A DNA stretch of 44,167 nt from Candidatus Adiutrix sp. (GCA_031263565.1 JAISFR010000040.1:1-44167); one strand, 5' to 3'. Numbered from the stretch's first letter, positions 14,589-24,213 are shown. Made by a program: numbers and translations. Notes: a model not told the origin generated them from the letters alone.

Positions 14589-14630
14589 GGGGGACCGCCC
14601 GGTCATCACCGACTTAAGCCAGGAGCGAAC

Positions 14631-16001
14631 ATGAGCACGGAAAAACAGAACAAACTTGAAGCCCATACCTTGGCTATCGACTGCCTCGGCCCGGCCAAGA
14701 TCAATTCACCTCTTCTGGGCTTCACCGCCCACGGCCCGTCGGAGGCCACTCCCTGGGATTCCTTTACCGACGACGACAGTCGGGTCTTGGTGGACGTCAG
14801 CAGCAAAGCCCTCAAGCAACTGGCCGCCTGCGGCCAGGAAGCCGACAGCTTTGAGGAGGCCGGGGCCCGACGCCGCATTTATTTCGACCCCTCCAAGGTC
14901 CGGGCGGCCGTTCTGACCGCCGGGGGGCTCTGCCCGGGGCTCAACGACGTCATCCGGGCCCTGGTCATGACTCTCCACTACCGTTACGGGGTGCGCAACA
15001 TTCTGGGGGTCAAATACGGCTATCAGGGTCTGGCGCCGGAATACGGGCATGAACTGGTGCCTCTGGACGCCCGGGTGGTTTCCCACATCAACGAATTCGG
15101 GGGCACCATTCTGGGCTCCTCCCGGGGCTCGGTGCCGGCGGAGGAGATAGTTGATTCCCTGGAACGCCTCAACATCAATATTCTCTTCTGCATCGGCGGC
15201 GACGGCACTCTCAAGGGCGCCCACGCCGTCGCCGGGGAGGCCGGGGCCCGGGGCCTGAAACTGGCGGTGGTGGGCGTCCCCAAAACCATTGACAACGACA
15301 TCAGCATGGTGGCCCGTTCCTTTGGCTTTGAAACCGCCGTGGCCGGGGCCTCCGCGGTCATCCGCAGCGCCCATACCGAGGCCATCGGCGCCCCCTTCGG
15401 CGTGGGGCTGGTCAAACTGATGGGCCGTGACTCGGGCTTCATCGCCGCCACGGCCGCTCTGGCCCAGAGCGACGCCAATTATGTGCTCATCCCGGAAATA
15501 GATTTCGATCTGGAAGGTCCGGGGGGCTTAATGGATCATCTGGAAAAAAGACTGGAAAAACGCGGCCACGCGGTCATCGTGGTGGCTGAGGGGGCCGGCC
15601 AGAAATTCTTTGCCGGCGCCGACCAGAAGAAAGACGCTTCAGGCAACATTCTTCATCAGGACATCGGGGCCTATCTGGCCGATTTCATCAAAGCCTATTT
15701 CAAGCAGAAGAAAAAGGAACTGAATCTGAAATATATCGACCCCAGCTACATCATCCGCAGCGCTCCGGCCAACGCCAGCGATCAGATTTACTGCAATTTT
15801 CTGGGCCAGAAGGCGGTGCACGCGGCCATGGCCGGCAAGACCGATATGTTGATCGGCCAGTGGAACGACCATTTTGTGCATGTGCCCATCGCCCTGGCCA
15901 TTCGGGAACGCAAAAAAATAGACCCGCACGGGGTTTTGTGGAACAGCGTGCTGGAAGGCACCGGCCAGCCCAGCCTGGCCAACAACAACCGAATAATATA
16001 G
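14631..16001 (+). CDS. pfkA: 6-phosphofructokinase, long ATP-type (trypanosomatid/Treponema-like clade)
   Basis: 456 residues; phosphorylates fructose 6-phosphate to fructose 1,6-bisphosphate in glycolysis. The PFK core runs from about residue 88 (VLTAGGLCPGLNDVIRALV). The residue that separates donors is glycine (CIGGDGTLKGA), as in ATP enzymes, while the catalytic loop reads GVPKTIDNDI with lysine, as in pyrophosphate enzymes. The same mixed pair is known from trypanosomatid-type ATP-PFKs. Other motifs are LMGRDSGFIAA and VAEGAGQ. The long N-terminal extension (residues 1-85) fits this clade and not the 320-residue E. coli enzyme. GGAG lies seven bases before the ATG and its own promoter precedes it. 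Confidence 0.9.
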   Translation: MSTEKQNKLEAHTLAIDCLGPAKINSPLLGFTAHGPSEATPWDSFTDDDSRVLVDVSSKALKQLAACGQEADSFEEAGARRRIYFDPSKVRAAVLTAGGLCPGLNDVIRALVMTLHYRYGVRNILGVKYGYQGLAPEYGHELVPLDARVVSHINEFGGTILGSSRGSVPAEEIVDSLERLNINILFCIGGDGTLKGAHAVAGEAGARGLKLAVVGVPKTIDNDISMVARSFGFETAVAGASAVIRSAHTEAIGAPFGVGLVKLMGRDSGFIAATAALAQSDANYVLIPEIDFDLEGPGGLMDHLEKRLEKRGHAVIVVAEGAGQKFFAGADQKKDASGNILHQDIGAYLADFIKAYFKQKKKELNLKYIDPSYIIRSAPANASDQIYCNFLGQKAVHAAMAGKTDMLIGQWNDHFVHVPIALAIRERKKIDPHGVLWNSVLEGTGQPSLANNNRII

Positions 16002-16022
16002 CTGACGAAAAAGCGCCCCGCC

Positions 16023-16412
16023 ATGTCCGACTCAAAAGCCGCTTTTCAATGCCGCCAGTGCGGGATTTGCTGCCTGGGACGGGGCGGGGTGCGCTTAAGC
16101 CGGGGCGAGGCCGGCCTGGTGGCCGCCTTTCTGAAAATCAGCCCGGCCGATCTCTTCACTCTTTATCTGGGCGCCGGCCCGGCGCCTTGGGAAATTCGCA
16201 CCGGCCCCGACAACTATTGTCTTTTTCATCAGGCCGACGGCCGCTGTCTGATCCACCCGGTCAAGCCAGGGATTTGCCGGGACTGGCCCTTTCTGCCCGG
16301 GCCTTTGAAGCACGAAAGCGCCTTTCTGGAGGCCAAGGCCGCCTGCCCGGGCTTTTCTAAGGAACTGAGCTGGGCTGAGTTTCTGGCTTCAGCCCCCGGC
16401 GGCCGGCCATGA
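16023..16412 (+). CDS. YkgJ-family cysteine-cluster protein
   Basis: 129 residues with the conserved cysteine arrangement of the YkgJ/CxxCxxCC family: FQCRQCGICC near residue 10, then YCLFHQADGRCLIHPVKPGICRDWP, and a last Cys in ACPGF. Such proteins are thought to bind an Fe-S or zinc centre; a precise role is not established. It follows the phosphofructokinase gene by 21 bases and overlaps the comF start by four bases (ATGA), so the three are probably one transcription unit. No clear ribosome binding site precedes its ATG, which hints at reinitiation. Confidence 0.8.
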   Translation: MSDSKAAFQCRQCGICCLGRGGVRLSRGEAGLVAAFLKISPADLFTLYLGAGPAPWEIRTGPDNYCLFHQADGRCLIHPVKPGICRDWPFLPGPLKHESAFLEAKAACPGFSKELSWAEFLASAPGGRP

Positions 16413-17239
16413 GCGTCCTCAAGCCCGAAGCGGGTTCGGTTTTGGAAAGGCCGCCCGCCGCCCAACGCTCCCGCTGGGCGGAGCTGCTCAGGTCTTTGGG
16501 CGATCTTCTTTGGCCGCCGGTCTGTGCCACCTGTCCCCGGGCTTTGCCTCTGGCGGCCGACGAGCGGGATCCGGCCGCCCATTTCTGCCCGGACTGCCTG
16601 GCCGAACTGGAATTCATGCCCGAGAGCCTTTGCCCCCTCTGCGGCCGGCCCTATTTCCAGGCCGGGCCGCATTTGTGCGGCGACTGCCTGCGTCGCCCGC
16701 CGGCCTACGATACGGCCCGCTCGGCCCTGGTCTACCAGGGGACGGCGGCCAGATCCATCGCTCTTTTGAAGTATCACGGCGATCTGAGCCAGATCGGGGC
16801 GCTGGCCGAACTGTCCTCAGCCCGGCTGGCCCCGCCGGAAGGCCCGGCCCGGGCCGATCCGGACGTTTACGACTTCATCGTTCCCATGCCCATTTCCCCC
16901 GGGCGCCTGCGGCGGCGGGGCTTCAACCAGGCGGCGGAACTGGCCAAAGCCATCTATCGGCCCTGGCGAAAAAAACTGGACGAAAAGCTTCTGATCCGGC
17001 CGGGCGACGGGCTGGTCCATCAGGCCGCCCTCTCGGGGGCGGAACGGCGCCGGGCTGTCCGGGGCTGCTTCAAAATACCTGAGCCCTCCAGGGTCAAGGG
17101 CGCCGCCATTTTGCTGTTCGACGATGTCCTGACCACCGGGGCCACCGCCGAAGAGGCGGCCCGGACCCTTCTGACCGCCGGGGCCCGCCGGGTGGATCTC
17201 CACAGTACGGCCCGCACCGTTCTTCAAGACTGGCGCTGA
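16409..17239 (+). CDS. comF: ComF-family phosphoribosyltransferase-like protein
   Basis: 276 residues. An N-terminal double zinc finger is built from CATCPRALP, HFCPDCLAELEF, SLCPLCGRPYF and HLCGDCLRRPP. The C-terminal half is a type I phosphoribosyltransferase fold with the PRPP loop ILLFDDVLTTGATAEEAA. In naturally competent bacteria ComF helps DNA uptake; in others (GntX) its role is less clear. It also has the family's PMPISPGRLRRRGFNQA motif. It is coupled to the cysteine-cluster gene by a 4-base overlap and ends 54 bases before the convergent hydF stop. Confidence 0.9.
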   Translation: MSVLKPEAGSVLERPPAAQRSRWAELLRSLGDLLWPPVCATCPRALPLAADERDPAAHFCPDCLAELEFMPESLCPLCGRPYFQAGPHLCGDCLRRPPAYDTARSALVYQGTAARSIALLKYHGDLSQIGALAELSSARLAPPEGPARADPDVYDFIVPMPISPGRLRRRGFNQAAELAKAIYRPWRKKLDEKLLIRPGDGLVHQAALSGAERRRAVRGCFKIPEPSRVKGAAILLFDDVLTTGATAEEAARTLLTAGARRVDLHSTARTVLQDWR

Positions 17240-17293
17240 ATTTTTAAAAAAAGGCTCTTCGCCCCTGGGGAAAATGCGAAATGAACACCGCGG

Positions 17294-18484
17294 CTATTGG
17301 AAGGCCTCCAGGGACCGGTCCAGGTAGCCCCCCATATAGGCCAGGGTCAGGCCGAAATTGGTCATGGGCACCCCGGCGGCCACGGCTTTCTTCAGGCGCG
17401 ACAGGAAATGCCCCCGGGTGATCATGCAGCCGCCGCAACTGATGATCAGGTCGCAGCGGGCGACCGTCTCCGGAAAGTCGTTGCCGGCCGTCAGCTCGAA
17501 ACGCAGGGCGCCGCCCGCCTTTTTTTCCAGCAGGCGGGGAATCTGTTCCCGGGCGATGTCGTTCTTCAGGGCGTGGTGGGTGCAGGCTTCGGAAATCAGC
17601 ACGGTCGCCCCGGGCCGGAGACGGTCGATGCTGCGGGCGCCGTCGGCCATGACTTCCAGATCTCCCTTGGCCCGGGCCATGATGATGGAAAAGGCCGTGG
17701 CCGGCCAGTCGGCCGGAATCCTGTCGATCACCCGGCTGAAAACCTGGGCGTCGGTGATGACCAGGTCCGGCCGGCGGGACAGGGACCGAATCTGCTCGTC
17801 CAGCTCGGTGAAGCCGGCCACGGAAACCAGGCCGCCGTGATCCAGGATGTCGCGGATGACCTGGACCTGCGGCAGGATCAGCCGTCCTTTGGGCGCCTGG
17901 GGGTCCTGGGGGGCCACCAGCAGGAAGAGCGCCCCCTTGGGGAAGAGGCCGGCGATGAGCGAGGGTTCCGGCGGGCTCTGGGCGGCCAGGGCCACCAGGG
18001 CCTCGCGGAAGAGATCCAGGCCCTGGCCGTTGGTCGCGCTGACCCGCACCCTGGGCACGTCGAAGGGCAGCCAGTCCGGGCCGGCGGGGTCGGGGGCCTG
18101 GTCGATCTTGTTTTCCGCCACCAGGATGCGGGCGCCCTGCCTGGCCATGGTCTGGAGCCACTGCTTTTCCAGGCCCTTGTCGGGGTCGGCGGCGTCGCAG
18201 ACCAGCACCGAGAGGTCGGCCTGGTTGAGAATGTCCTTGGCCCGCCGAATTTTCTGGGCCCCCAGGGTCCCCACGTCGTCCAGGCCGGCGGTGTCGATGA
18301 CCGTGATGGGGCCGAGGGGCAGAAGTTCCATGCTTTTGCTGACCGGGTCGGCCGTGGAGCCCGGCACTTCGGAGATCAGCGAGACTTCCTGGCCGGTCAG
18401 GGCGTTGACCAGGGATGATTTGCCGACATTGCGGCGGCCGAAAAAGGCTATGGCCAAGCGGTTGGCCCGGGGGGTGGACTGCAT
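17294..18484 (-). CDS. hydF: [FeFe]-hydrogenase H-cluster maturation GTPase HydF
   Basis: 396 residues. HydF is the scaffold on which the diiron part of the H-cluster is built before transfer to the hydrogenase. The N-terminal GTPase domain has P-loop GRRNVGKSS, switch VPGSTADPVSK, IDTAGLDDVG and the base motif AENKID. The C-terminal cluster-binding part has CTHH (about residue 300) and ISCGGCMIT (about residue 350), matching the HydF CxH...CxxC ligand set. The GTG/ATG choice favours ATG at 18484, eight bases after AAAGG. Neither hydE, hydG nor a hydrogenase gene lies in the window, but HydF implies the host makes [FeFe]-hydrogenase. Confidence 0.93.
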   Translation of the reverse strand: MQSTPRANRLAIAFFGRRNVGKSSLVNALTGQEVSLISEVPGSTADPVSKSMELLPLGPITVIDTAGLDDVGTLGAQKIRRAKDILNQADLSVLVCDAADPDKGLEKQWLQTMARQGARILVAENKIDQAPDPAGPDWLPFDVPRVRVSATNGQGLDLFREALVALAAQSPPEPSLIAGLFPKGALFLLVAPQDPQAPKGRLILPQVQVIRDILDHGGLVSVAGFTELDEQIRSLSRRPDLVITDAQVFSRVIDRIPADWPATAFSIIMARAKGDLEVMADGARSIDRLRPGATVLISEACTHHALKNDIAREQIPRLLEKKAGGALRFELTAGNDFPETVARCDLIISCGGCMITRGHFLSRLKKAVAAGVPMTNFGLTLAYMGGYLDRSLEAFQ

Positions 18485-18524
18485 GATGATCACCTTTCGA
18501 AAAAGAGTTGTTAGGATGACCTCA

Positions 18525-18553
18525 ATTTAACACAGTCCGCCGGGGCTTGTCCA
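18525..18553 (-). promoter_or_regulatory. Predicted hydF promoter
   Basis: On the minus strand TGGACA (18553-18548), a 17-base spacer and TTAAAT (18530-18525), about 40 bases before the hydF ATG. Confidence 0.5.
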
Positions 18554-18601
18554 CTAGCCGCCGCCAAAAACGGTTTCAAGTCCGGGGCGCCCAGGTCTTA
18601 C

Positions 18602-21142
18602 TCAGGCGCCGCAGCAGTTTTTGTATTTTTTGCCCGAGCCGCAGGGGCAGGGGTCGTTGCGCCCGACCTTGGGCTTGTCGCGGGTTTCCGGCCGGGGCCT
18701 GGCCGGCCCGGCCGCCGACTTTTCCCCGCCGCCGTGGGACAGGGTCAGGGGCTGTTTGGACTCCTTGGGGGCCAGTTCCTCCACATCCTCTTCCCGCTTG
18801 ATCTGCACATGGGCGATCAGGCTGATGGAGTCGGCCCGGACCCGGCCCATCATCTCATTGAAAAGGTCGAAGCCCTCCCGCTGGTACTCCCTTAAGGGGT
18901 CCTTCTGGGCGTAGCCGCGCAGGCCGATGCCGTCTTTGAGGCGGTCCATGGACAGGAGGTGGTCCTTCCACTGGCTGTCCAGGGAATTGAGCATCAGCCA
19001 GCGGATGAGTTCGGCGAAAATTTTGGGGCCCAGGCCGGCCTGGCGGGCTTCGAAGGACTCTTTGGCCCAGTCGTAAATTTTCTGGGCCATGGCGTCCGGG
19101 GAATAATCCTTAAAATCATCCAGGGAGACGTTGAAAGCGAAGAAGCGGAAGACGTCGCCCTTGATGGCCTCCCAGTCCCAGTTTTCGGGCTCCAGCTTCT
19201 GGTCGGCCCGCTGGTCCACCAGCTTCAGCACCTGTTCCTCGAACATGTTGAGCACCAGGTCTTCCAGGTTGTCCCCGGCCAGGATGCGGCGGCGCTGGCT
19301 GTAGACCACCTCGCGCTGCTTGTTCATCACGTCGTCATATTCCAGCAGGTGCTTGCGGATTTCAAAGTTGTGGGTTTCCACCTGTTTCTGGGCGTTCTCG
19401 ATGCCCCGGCTGATGAGCTTGGCCTCCAGGGGCACGCCCTCGGTCATGCCCAGGCGCTGCATCAGGCCCTTGAAGCGGTCCCCGCCGAAGATGCGCATGA
19501 GGTCGTCTTCCAGCGAGAGATAGAAGCGCGATTCCCCGGGGTCGCCCTGGCGGCCGCTGCGGCCGCGCAACTGGTTGTCGATGCGGCGGGATTCGTGCCG
19601 CTCGGTGCCCAGGATGAAGAGGCCGCCCAGTTCCGGGACCCCGGCCCCCAAAACGATGTCGGTGCCCCGGCCGGCCATGTTGGTGGAGATGGTCACCTGG
19701 CCCCGCTGCCCGGCCTGGGCCACGATCATGGCCTCCTGCTCGTGGTGCTTGGCGTTGAGGACGTTGTGCGGTATACTCTTTTTTTTCAGGATTTCCGAGA
19801 TGTGCTCGGAATGGGCGATGGAGATGGTGCCCACCAGCACGGGCTGCCCCTTCTGGTGCAGGGCTTCTATTTCCTCGACCACGGCCGCGTATTTTTCCCG
19901 CTGGGTGCGGTAGATGACGTCCTGGTGGTCGTCGCGGATCATGCGGCGGTGGGTGGGGATGACCGTGACCCCCAGCTTGTAGATCTTGGCGAACTCGGCC
20001 GCTTCGGTGTCGGCCGTGCCGGTCATGCCGGCCAGCTTCTCGTACATGCGGAAGTAGTTCTGGAAAGTGATGGAGGCCATGGTCTGGTTTTCGTTTTCGA
20101 TCTTGACCTTTTCCTTGGCTTCCAGGGCCTGGTGCAGGCCGTCGGAGTAGCGGCGGCCGGCCATGGGGCGGCCGGTGAACTCGTCGACAATGACCACCTG
20201 TTTGTCCGGGGTCACCAGGTAGTCCTTGTCGCGCTTGAAAAGGGTGTGGGCTTTCAGGGCCTGGGTCAGGTGGTGGAGGATCTCGATATTGCCCGGGTCG
20301 TAAAGGTTCTGCAGGCCCAGGAGGTCTTCGGCCTGGGTGATGCCGTTTTCCGTGAAACTGGCCGTGCGGCCCTTTTCGTCCAGGGTATAGTCCTCGTCCC
20401 GCGCCAACTGGGGAATGACCCGGTCGGCCCGCAGGTAGAGGTCGGTGGACTTTTCGGCCGGGCCGGAGATGATCAGCGGGGTCCGGGCCTCATCGATGAG
20501 AATGGAGTCGACCTCGTCGACAATGGCGAAATAGAACTCCCGCTGCACATAGTCTTCCAGGCGGAATTTCATGTTGTCGCGGAGATAGTCGAAGCCGAAT
20601 TCATTGTTGGTGCCGTAGGTGACGTCGGCCAGATAGCTGTCGCGGCGCTCGCGGTCGGAAAGGCCGTGGACGATGACCCCCACCGACAGGCCCAGGAAAC
20701 TGTAGAGTTGGCCCATCCAGGCGGCGTCGCGCCTGGCCAGGTAGTCGTTGACCGTCACCACGTGGACCCCCCGGCCCAGAAGGGCGTTGAGGTAGACCGG
20801 GAGGGTGGCGGCCAGGGTCTTGCCCTCGCCGGTTTTCATTTCGGCGATTTGGCCTTCGTGGAGAGCCAGGCCGCCCATGAGCTGCACGTCGAAATGGCGC
20901 TGGCCGAGCGTCCGGGCCCCGGCTTCCCGCACGGTGGCGAAGGCTTCCGGCAGGATCCGGTCCAGGGGTTCGCCCTTGCCGAGCCGTTCCTTGAAAAGCC
21001 CGGTCTGGCCGGAGAGGCCGGCGTCCGACAGGGCCCTGACCTGGGGTTCCAGGCGGTTGATCTGGTCAACCACCAGGCTGTAGCGTTTTATTTCGCGGTC
21101 ATTGGCCGTGCCGAAAATTTTTCTCATTAAGGACTTCATCAT
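18602..21142 (-). CDS. secA: Preprotein translocase subunit SecA
   Basis: The motor ATPase of the Sec pathway, 846 residues. Visible parts in order: the DEAD-type nucleotide-binding domain with Walker [15 protein letters not shown] (about residue 100) and [20 protein letters not shown], the preprotein crosslinking domain, the second helicase lobe with [16 protein letters not shown] and [11 protein letters not shown], the helical scaffold and wing domains, and a C-terminal zinc-binding tail [20 protein letters not shown] that contacts SecB and lipids. All are complete, so this is a full housekeeping gene. GGAGAG precedes the ATG closely. It is a monocistron between hydF and the divergent aroK. 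A very long antisense frame across it is a codon-bias shadow. Confidence 0.97.
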   Translation of the reverse strand: MMKSLMRKIFGTANDREIKRYSLVVDQINRLEPQVRALSDAGLSGQTGLFKERLGKGEPLDRILPEAFATVREAGARTLGQRHFDVQLMGGLALHEGQIAEMKTGEGKTLAATLPVYLNALLGRGVHVVTVNDYLARRDAAWMGQLYSFLGLSVGVIVHGLSDRERRDSYLADVTYGTNNEFGFDYLRDNMKFRLEDYVQREFYFAIVDEVDSILIDEARTPLIISGPAEKSTDLYLRADRVIPQLARDEDYTLDEKGRTASFTENGITQAEDLLGLQNLYDPGNIEILHHLTQALKAHTLFKRDKDYLVTPDKQVVIVDEFTGRPMAGRRYSDGLHQALEAKEKVKIENENQTMASITFQNYFRMYEKLAGMTGTADTEAAEFAKIYKLGVTVIPTHRRMIRDDHQDVIYRTQREKYAAVVEEIEALHQKGQPVLVGTISIAHSEHISEILKKKSIPHNVLNAKHHEQEAMIVAQAGQRGQVTISTNMAGRGTDIVLGAGVPELGGLFILGTERHESRRIDNQLRGRSGRQGDPGESRFYLSLEDDLMRIFGGDRFKGLMQRLGMTEGVPLEAKLISRGIENAQKQVETHNFEIRKHLLEYDDVMNKQREVVYSQRRRILAGDNLEDLVLNMFEEQVLKLVDQRADQKLEPENWDWEAIKGDVFRFFAFNVSLDDFKDYSPDAMAQKIYDWAKESFEARQAGLGPKIFAELIRWLMLNSLDSQWKDHLLSMDRLKDGIGLRGYAQKDPLREYQREGFDLFNEMMGRVRADSISLIAHVQIKREEDVEELAPKESKQPLTLSHGGGEKSAAGPARPRPETRDKPKVGRNDPCPCGSGKKYKNCCGA

Positions 21143-21251
21143 CTCTCCACTTTACCGGGGGCGCGTTTCGACAAATGAATATTATAGCAAAAACTGAAGA
21201 CAGAAGGCAATATGGGCGAAAGGACCGAAAAGGGCGGGGGAAGGGGAGGCC

Positions 21252-21797
21252 ATGGCGGGAAACATCTATCTGATCGGCCCCCGGGCGGCCGGCAAAAGCA
21301 CCCTGGGGCGCCGCCTGGCCGGGGCCCTGGAACGGGATTTTGTGGACTGCGACCTGGCCCTGGGCCGCCGTTACCGGCAGAGCGTCGCCGAGATGCTGGA
21401 CGAGGGCGGCTGGGAACTTTTCCGGCGCCGGGAGGGCGACTATCTGGCCGAACTGGCGGCGGGCCGCGGCCGGGTGGTGGCCACCGGCGGCGGGGCGGTC
21501 CTGGACGGGAACAACTGCCGGTTGATGCGCGGCAGCGGCCTGGTCCTTTATCTGCGGGTTCCGGCCGAACTGCTGGCCGCCCGGCTGGCGGCCGAACCCC
21601 GGCCCGACCGCCGGCCCAGCCTGACCGGCCGTTCCCCGGCGGCCGAGGCGGCCGAAGTCCTGGCGGCCCGGGAAGCCCTCTACCTGGCCGCCGCCCATCA
21701 GGTGATCGACGGGCGCGGATCTCCGGAGGAGGTGCTGGGCCTGATCCTGGAAGCCTGCCGGGCTTTTGGGCGCCGGGTAAAGACTTTCGCCGGGTAA
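21252..21797 (+). CDS. aroK: Shikimate kinase
   Basis: 181 residues; phosphorylates shikimate at the 3-hydroxyl with ATP in aromatic amino-acid synthesis. The Walker A loop is GPRAAGKSTLG (residues 9-19), followed by the shikimate-binding DCDLALGRRY (Asp) and FRRREGDYL (Arg), the glycine motif VVATGGGAVLD, and the lid with RPDRRPSLTG. AAGGGGAGG precedes the ATG. The 3' end contains a 17-bp near-perfect tandem duplication that supplies the stop codon, so the last residues (RRVKTFAG) may be a recent change. It is divergent from secA and convergent with galE. Confidence 0.92.
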   Translation: MAGNIYLIGPRAAGKSTLGRRLAGALERDFVDCDLALGRRYRQSVAEMLDEGGWELFRRREGDYLAELAAGRGRVVATGGGAVLDGNNCRLMRGSGLVLYLRVPAELLAARLAAEPRPDRRPSLTGRSPAAEAAEVLAAREALYLAAAHQVIDGRGSPEEVLGLILEACRAFGRRVKTFAG

Positions 21798-21804
21798 AAA
21801 CTTT
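21771..21804 (+). repeat. 17-bp tandem duplication across the aroK stop codon
   Basis: Two adjacent copies of CGCCGGGTAAAGACTTT (21771-21787) and CGCCGGGTAAAAACTTT (21788-21804), differing at one base. Because 17 is not a multiple of three, the second copy reads GGG TAA and ends the gene, while in the first copy the same letters read through as GTA AAG. Confidence 0.85.
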
Positions 21805-21809
21805 CGCGG

Positions 21810-22832
21810 TCAGGCGGGGCTTTCGGCCCGCTGCCGGAACCAGTTCCAGGCGCTGCGGATTATTTCGTCCAGGCTGGTGACTTCCGGGTCCCAGCCCAGT
21901 TCTTTCTTGGCTTTTTCGGCCGAGGCCACCAGCACGGGCGGGTCGCCCGGCCGGCGGTGGGCGAATTTGTAAGGCACCCACTGCCCGGTGACCCGTTCGG
22001 CGGCGGCCATGACTTCCATGACCGAAAAGCCCCGGCCGCTGCCGATGTTGAAAGCCGAAAAACCCGGCCGGGGCTGCCGGTCCAGGAAGTCCAGGGCCAG
22101 CAGATGGGCCCGGGCCACATCGCCCACAAAGACATAATCGCGGATGGGGGTGCCGTCAGGGGTCGGATAGTCGTTGCCGAAAATTTCCAGCGGCGGGGTC
22201 TGGCCCAGGATGGCTTTCAGGACATTGGGGATCAGGTGGGTCTCGGGCTGGTGCTCCTCCCCCAGGTCGCCCCCGGGGTCGGCCCCGGCGGCGTTGAAAT
22301 AGCGCAGGGCCACGCTCTTCAGGCCGTGGGCCTGGGCATAGTCCTCCAGGATCATTTCCACCATTTTGGTGGCCTGGCCGTAGGGGGTGATGGGCTGGGT
22401 GGGGCAGCTCTCCTCGATGGGCATTTCTTCGGGCGTGCCGTAAACCGCGGCCGTGGAGGAAAAGATGATCTTGTCGACCCTGGCCTGGTTGGCCGCGGCC
22501 AGCAGATTCAGGCTGCCCACCAGAATGCCGTGGTAATAGAGGTCGGGCCGCAGCACGGACTCCGACACCAGGCTGCGGGCCGAAAAATGCATGACCGCGT
22601 CAATGGGCCGTTTCTCGAACAGATCGTCAACGTCGCCGAGGTTCAGGATGTCGCCGGTGATCAGTTCCGGTTCCAGGCCTTTTTCCGCCGCGCCTTTGAA
22701 GGCCGCCTCCAGGGCCCAGTGGTGCCCGGTTGACAGATTGTCGAAGACCACCGGCGTGTGCCCGGCCCGGATAAGTTCCCTGACCATGTGGGAACCGATA
22801 TAGCCCGCCCCGCCGCAAACTAAGACCCGCAT
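21810..22832 (-). CDS. galE: UDP-glucose 4-epimerase, with displaced catalytic lysine
   Basis: 340 residues of the extended SDR family, which interconverts UDP-glucose and UDP-galactose. The NAD-binding GGAGYIGSHMVRELI is intact, as are VMHFSARSLV, IIFSSTAAVYG (catalytic Ser), LRYFNAAGADP and the C-terminal RPGDPPVLVAS. The active-site segment reads TPYGQATKMVE: lysine is five residues after tyrosine, while the SDR rule is Tyr-x3-Lys as in SPYGKSKLMVE. The total length is normal, so this is a local change. GGGAGG precedes the ATG. Upstream is metK on the same strand, 58 bases away. Activity may be altered, or the local helix may be realigned. Confidence 0.9.
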   Translation of the reverse strand: MRVLVCGGAGYIGSHMVRELIRAGHTPVVFDNLSTGHHWALEAAFKGAAEKGLEPELITGDILNLGDVDDLFEKRPIDAVMHFSARSLVSESVLRPDLYYHGILVGSLNLLAAANQARVDKIIFSSTAAVYGTPEEMPIEESCPTQPITPYGQATKMVEMILEDYAQAHGLKSVALRYFNAAGADPGGDLGEEHQPETHLIPNVLKAILGQTPPLEIFGNDYPTPDGTPIRDYVFVGDVARAHLLALDFLDRQPRPGFSAFNIGSGRGFSVMEVMAAAERVTGQWVPYKFAHRRPGDPPVLVASAEKAKKELGWDPEVTSLDEIIRSAWNWFRQRAESPA

Positions 22833-22889
22833 AAGTCCGCCTCCCTTGGATTGGATTGCCTTGTCCGGCCCGCCGAACGGGCCGGGTCA

Positions 22890-24101
22890 CTAGCCCTTAC
22901 GGGCGTCGCCGGTGGGGATGATGGCCGGCGGAGGGCCGCTCAGGCCGGCCGCGGCCCGCAGTTCAGCGGCCGCGGCGGTGCTTTCCCAGGTGAATTCAGG
23001 TTCGCTGCGGCCAAAGTGGCCGTAGCTGGCCGTTTTTTCATAGATGGGCCGTTTGAGTTTCAGATAACTGATCATGTCGGCGGGCTTGAAGGAAAAAACC
23101 CGCTGAAGGGCCCGGGCGATGGCGGAGTCGTCCACCAGGCCGCTGCCGAAAGTCGCGGCCATGATTGAAACCGGGTCGGCCAGGCCGATGGCGTAGGCCA
23201 ACTGGACCTCGCAGCGCGCGGCCAGGCCGGCGGCCACCACGGTCTTGGCCGCCAGGCGGGCCATGTAGCAGGCGCTGCGGTCGACCTTGGAAGGGTCTTT
23301 GCCGGAAAAACAGCCGCCGCCGTGCCGGCCCCAGCCGCCGTAAGTGTCGACGATTATCTTGCGGCCGGTGACCCCGCAGTCGCCCATGGGGCCGCCGATG
23401 ATGAACTGGCCGGTGCTGTTGACGTGAATCTTGGTGTCGGCGTCCAGAAGGTGGGGCGGCAGGGTCTTTTTGACGACCTCTTCAATGACCGCCTCCCGCA
23501 CCTTGGGCTGGCCGATGTCCCGGGAGTGCTGGGTGGCGATGACCACGGCCTCGATGCGCCTGGGCTGATGGTCCTCATACTCCACGGTGATCTGGCTCTT
23601 GCCGTCGGGCCGGAGAAAGTTCAGGGTGCCGTTGTGGCGAACCGCCGCCAGGCGCCGGGTCAGCTTATGGGCCAGATAAATGGGCAGCGGCATCAGCGCG
23701 TCCGTTTCGTCGATGGCGTAGCCGAACATCAGGCCCTGGTCGCCGGCGCCCTGTTCGTGCCCCTCACGGACATCCACGCCCAGGGCGATGTCCTGGGACT
23801 GCTTGCCCAGAGTGTTGAGGACCGCGCAGGTCTGCCAGTCAAAACCCATGTTGGAGTCGTTGTAACCGATGCGCGCTATGGTCCGGCGCACCACCTGCGG
23901 CAGATCGACCCAGCACTCGGTGGTCAGTTCCCCGGCTATCAGGGCCAGGCCGGTGGTGACCAGGGTTTCGCAGGCCACCCGGGCCTCGGGGTCCAGGGCC
24001 AGGACGGCGTCCAGCACCGCGTCGGAAATCTGGTCGGAAATTTTATCGGGATGCCCTTCGGTCACGGATTCGGAAGTAAAAAGAAAATCGCCTCGTTTCA
24101 T
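22890..24101 (-). CDS. metK: S-adenosylmethionine synthase
   Basis: 403 residues; makes S-adenosylmethionine from ATP and methionine. Signature elements include [20 protein letters not shown] (ATP and metal site), [29 protein letters not shown] with the second family pattern GGGAFSGKDPTKVDRS (here [16 protein letters not shown]), and AQPVS-like LADPVSI near the end. The ATG at 24101 is eight bases after AAGGAG, and the N-terminus then starts [10 protein letters not shown] as in homologues; the 16 extra codons upstream are not needed. Its promoter lies at 24155-24183, leaving a leader of only about 47 bases with no SAM riboswitch. Confidence 0.96.
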   Translation of the reverse strand: MKRGDFLFTSESVTEGHPDKISDQISDAVLDAVLALDPEARVACETLVTTGLALIAGELTTECWVDLPQVVRRTIARIGYNDSNMGFDWQTCAVLNTLGKQSQDIALGVDVREGHEQGAGDQGLMFGYAIDETDALMPLPIYLAHKLTRRLAAVRHNGTLNFLRPDGKSQITVEYEDHQPRRIEAVVIATQHSRDIGQPKVREAVIEEVVKKTLPPHLLDADTKIHVNSTGQFIIGGPMGDCGVTGRKIIVDTYGGWGRHGGGCFSGKDPSKVDRSACYMARLAAKTVVAAGLAARCEVQLAYAIGLADPVSIMAATFGSGLVDDSAIARALQRVFSFKPADMISYLKLKRPIYEKTASYGHFGRSEPEFTWESTAAAAELRAAAGLSGPPPAIIPTGDARKG

Positions 24102-24154
24102 ATGCGCGGCTCCTTCGGCGGGGTTGGAGAGTTTTGTGGAAACAGTCAATAATC

Positions 24155-24183
24155 ATACTACGTTCAGGAGCCTGGGAAGTCAA
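24155..24183 (-). promoter_or_regulatory. metK promoter
   Basis: On the minus strand TTGACT (24183-24178), a 17-base spacer and TAGTAT (24160-24155), with the start expected near 24148. Confidence 0.65.
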
Positions 24184-24213
24184 CATTTAAAGCGGCCTGA
24201 GACGGCAGGTCAA

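Noticed and set aside
18959-21130. A 723-codon open frame antisense to secA
   Set aside because: secA is unambiguous on the other strand; the antisense frame stays open because of GC-biased third codon positions and has no family motifs or ribosome binding site.
24102-24160. Possible SAM riboswitch upstream of metK
   Set aside because: The predicted leader is only about 47 bases and lacks S-box, SAM-II or SAM-IV features.
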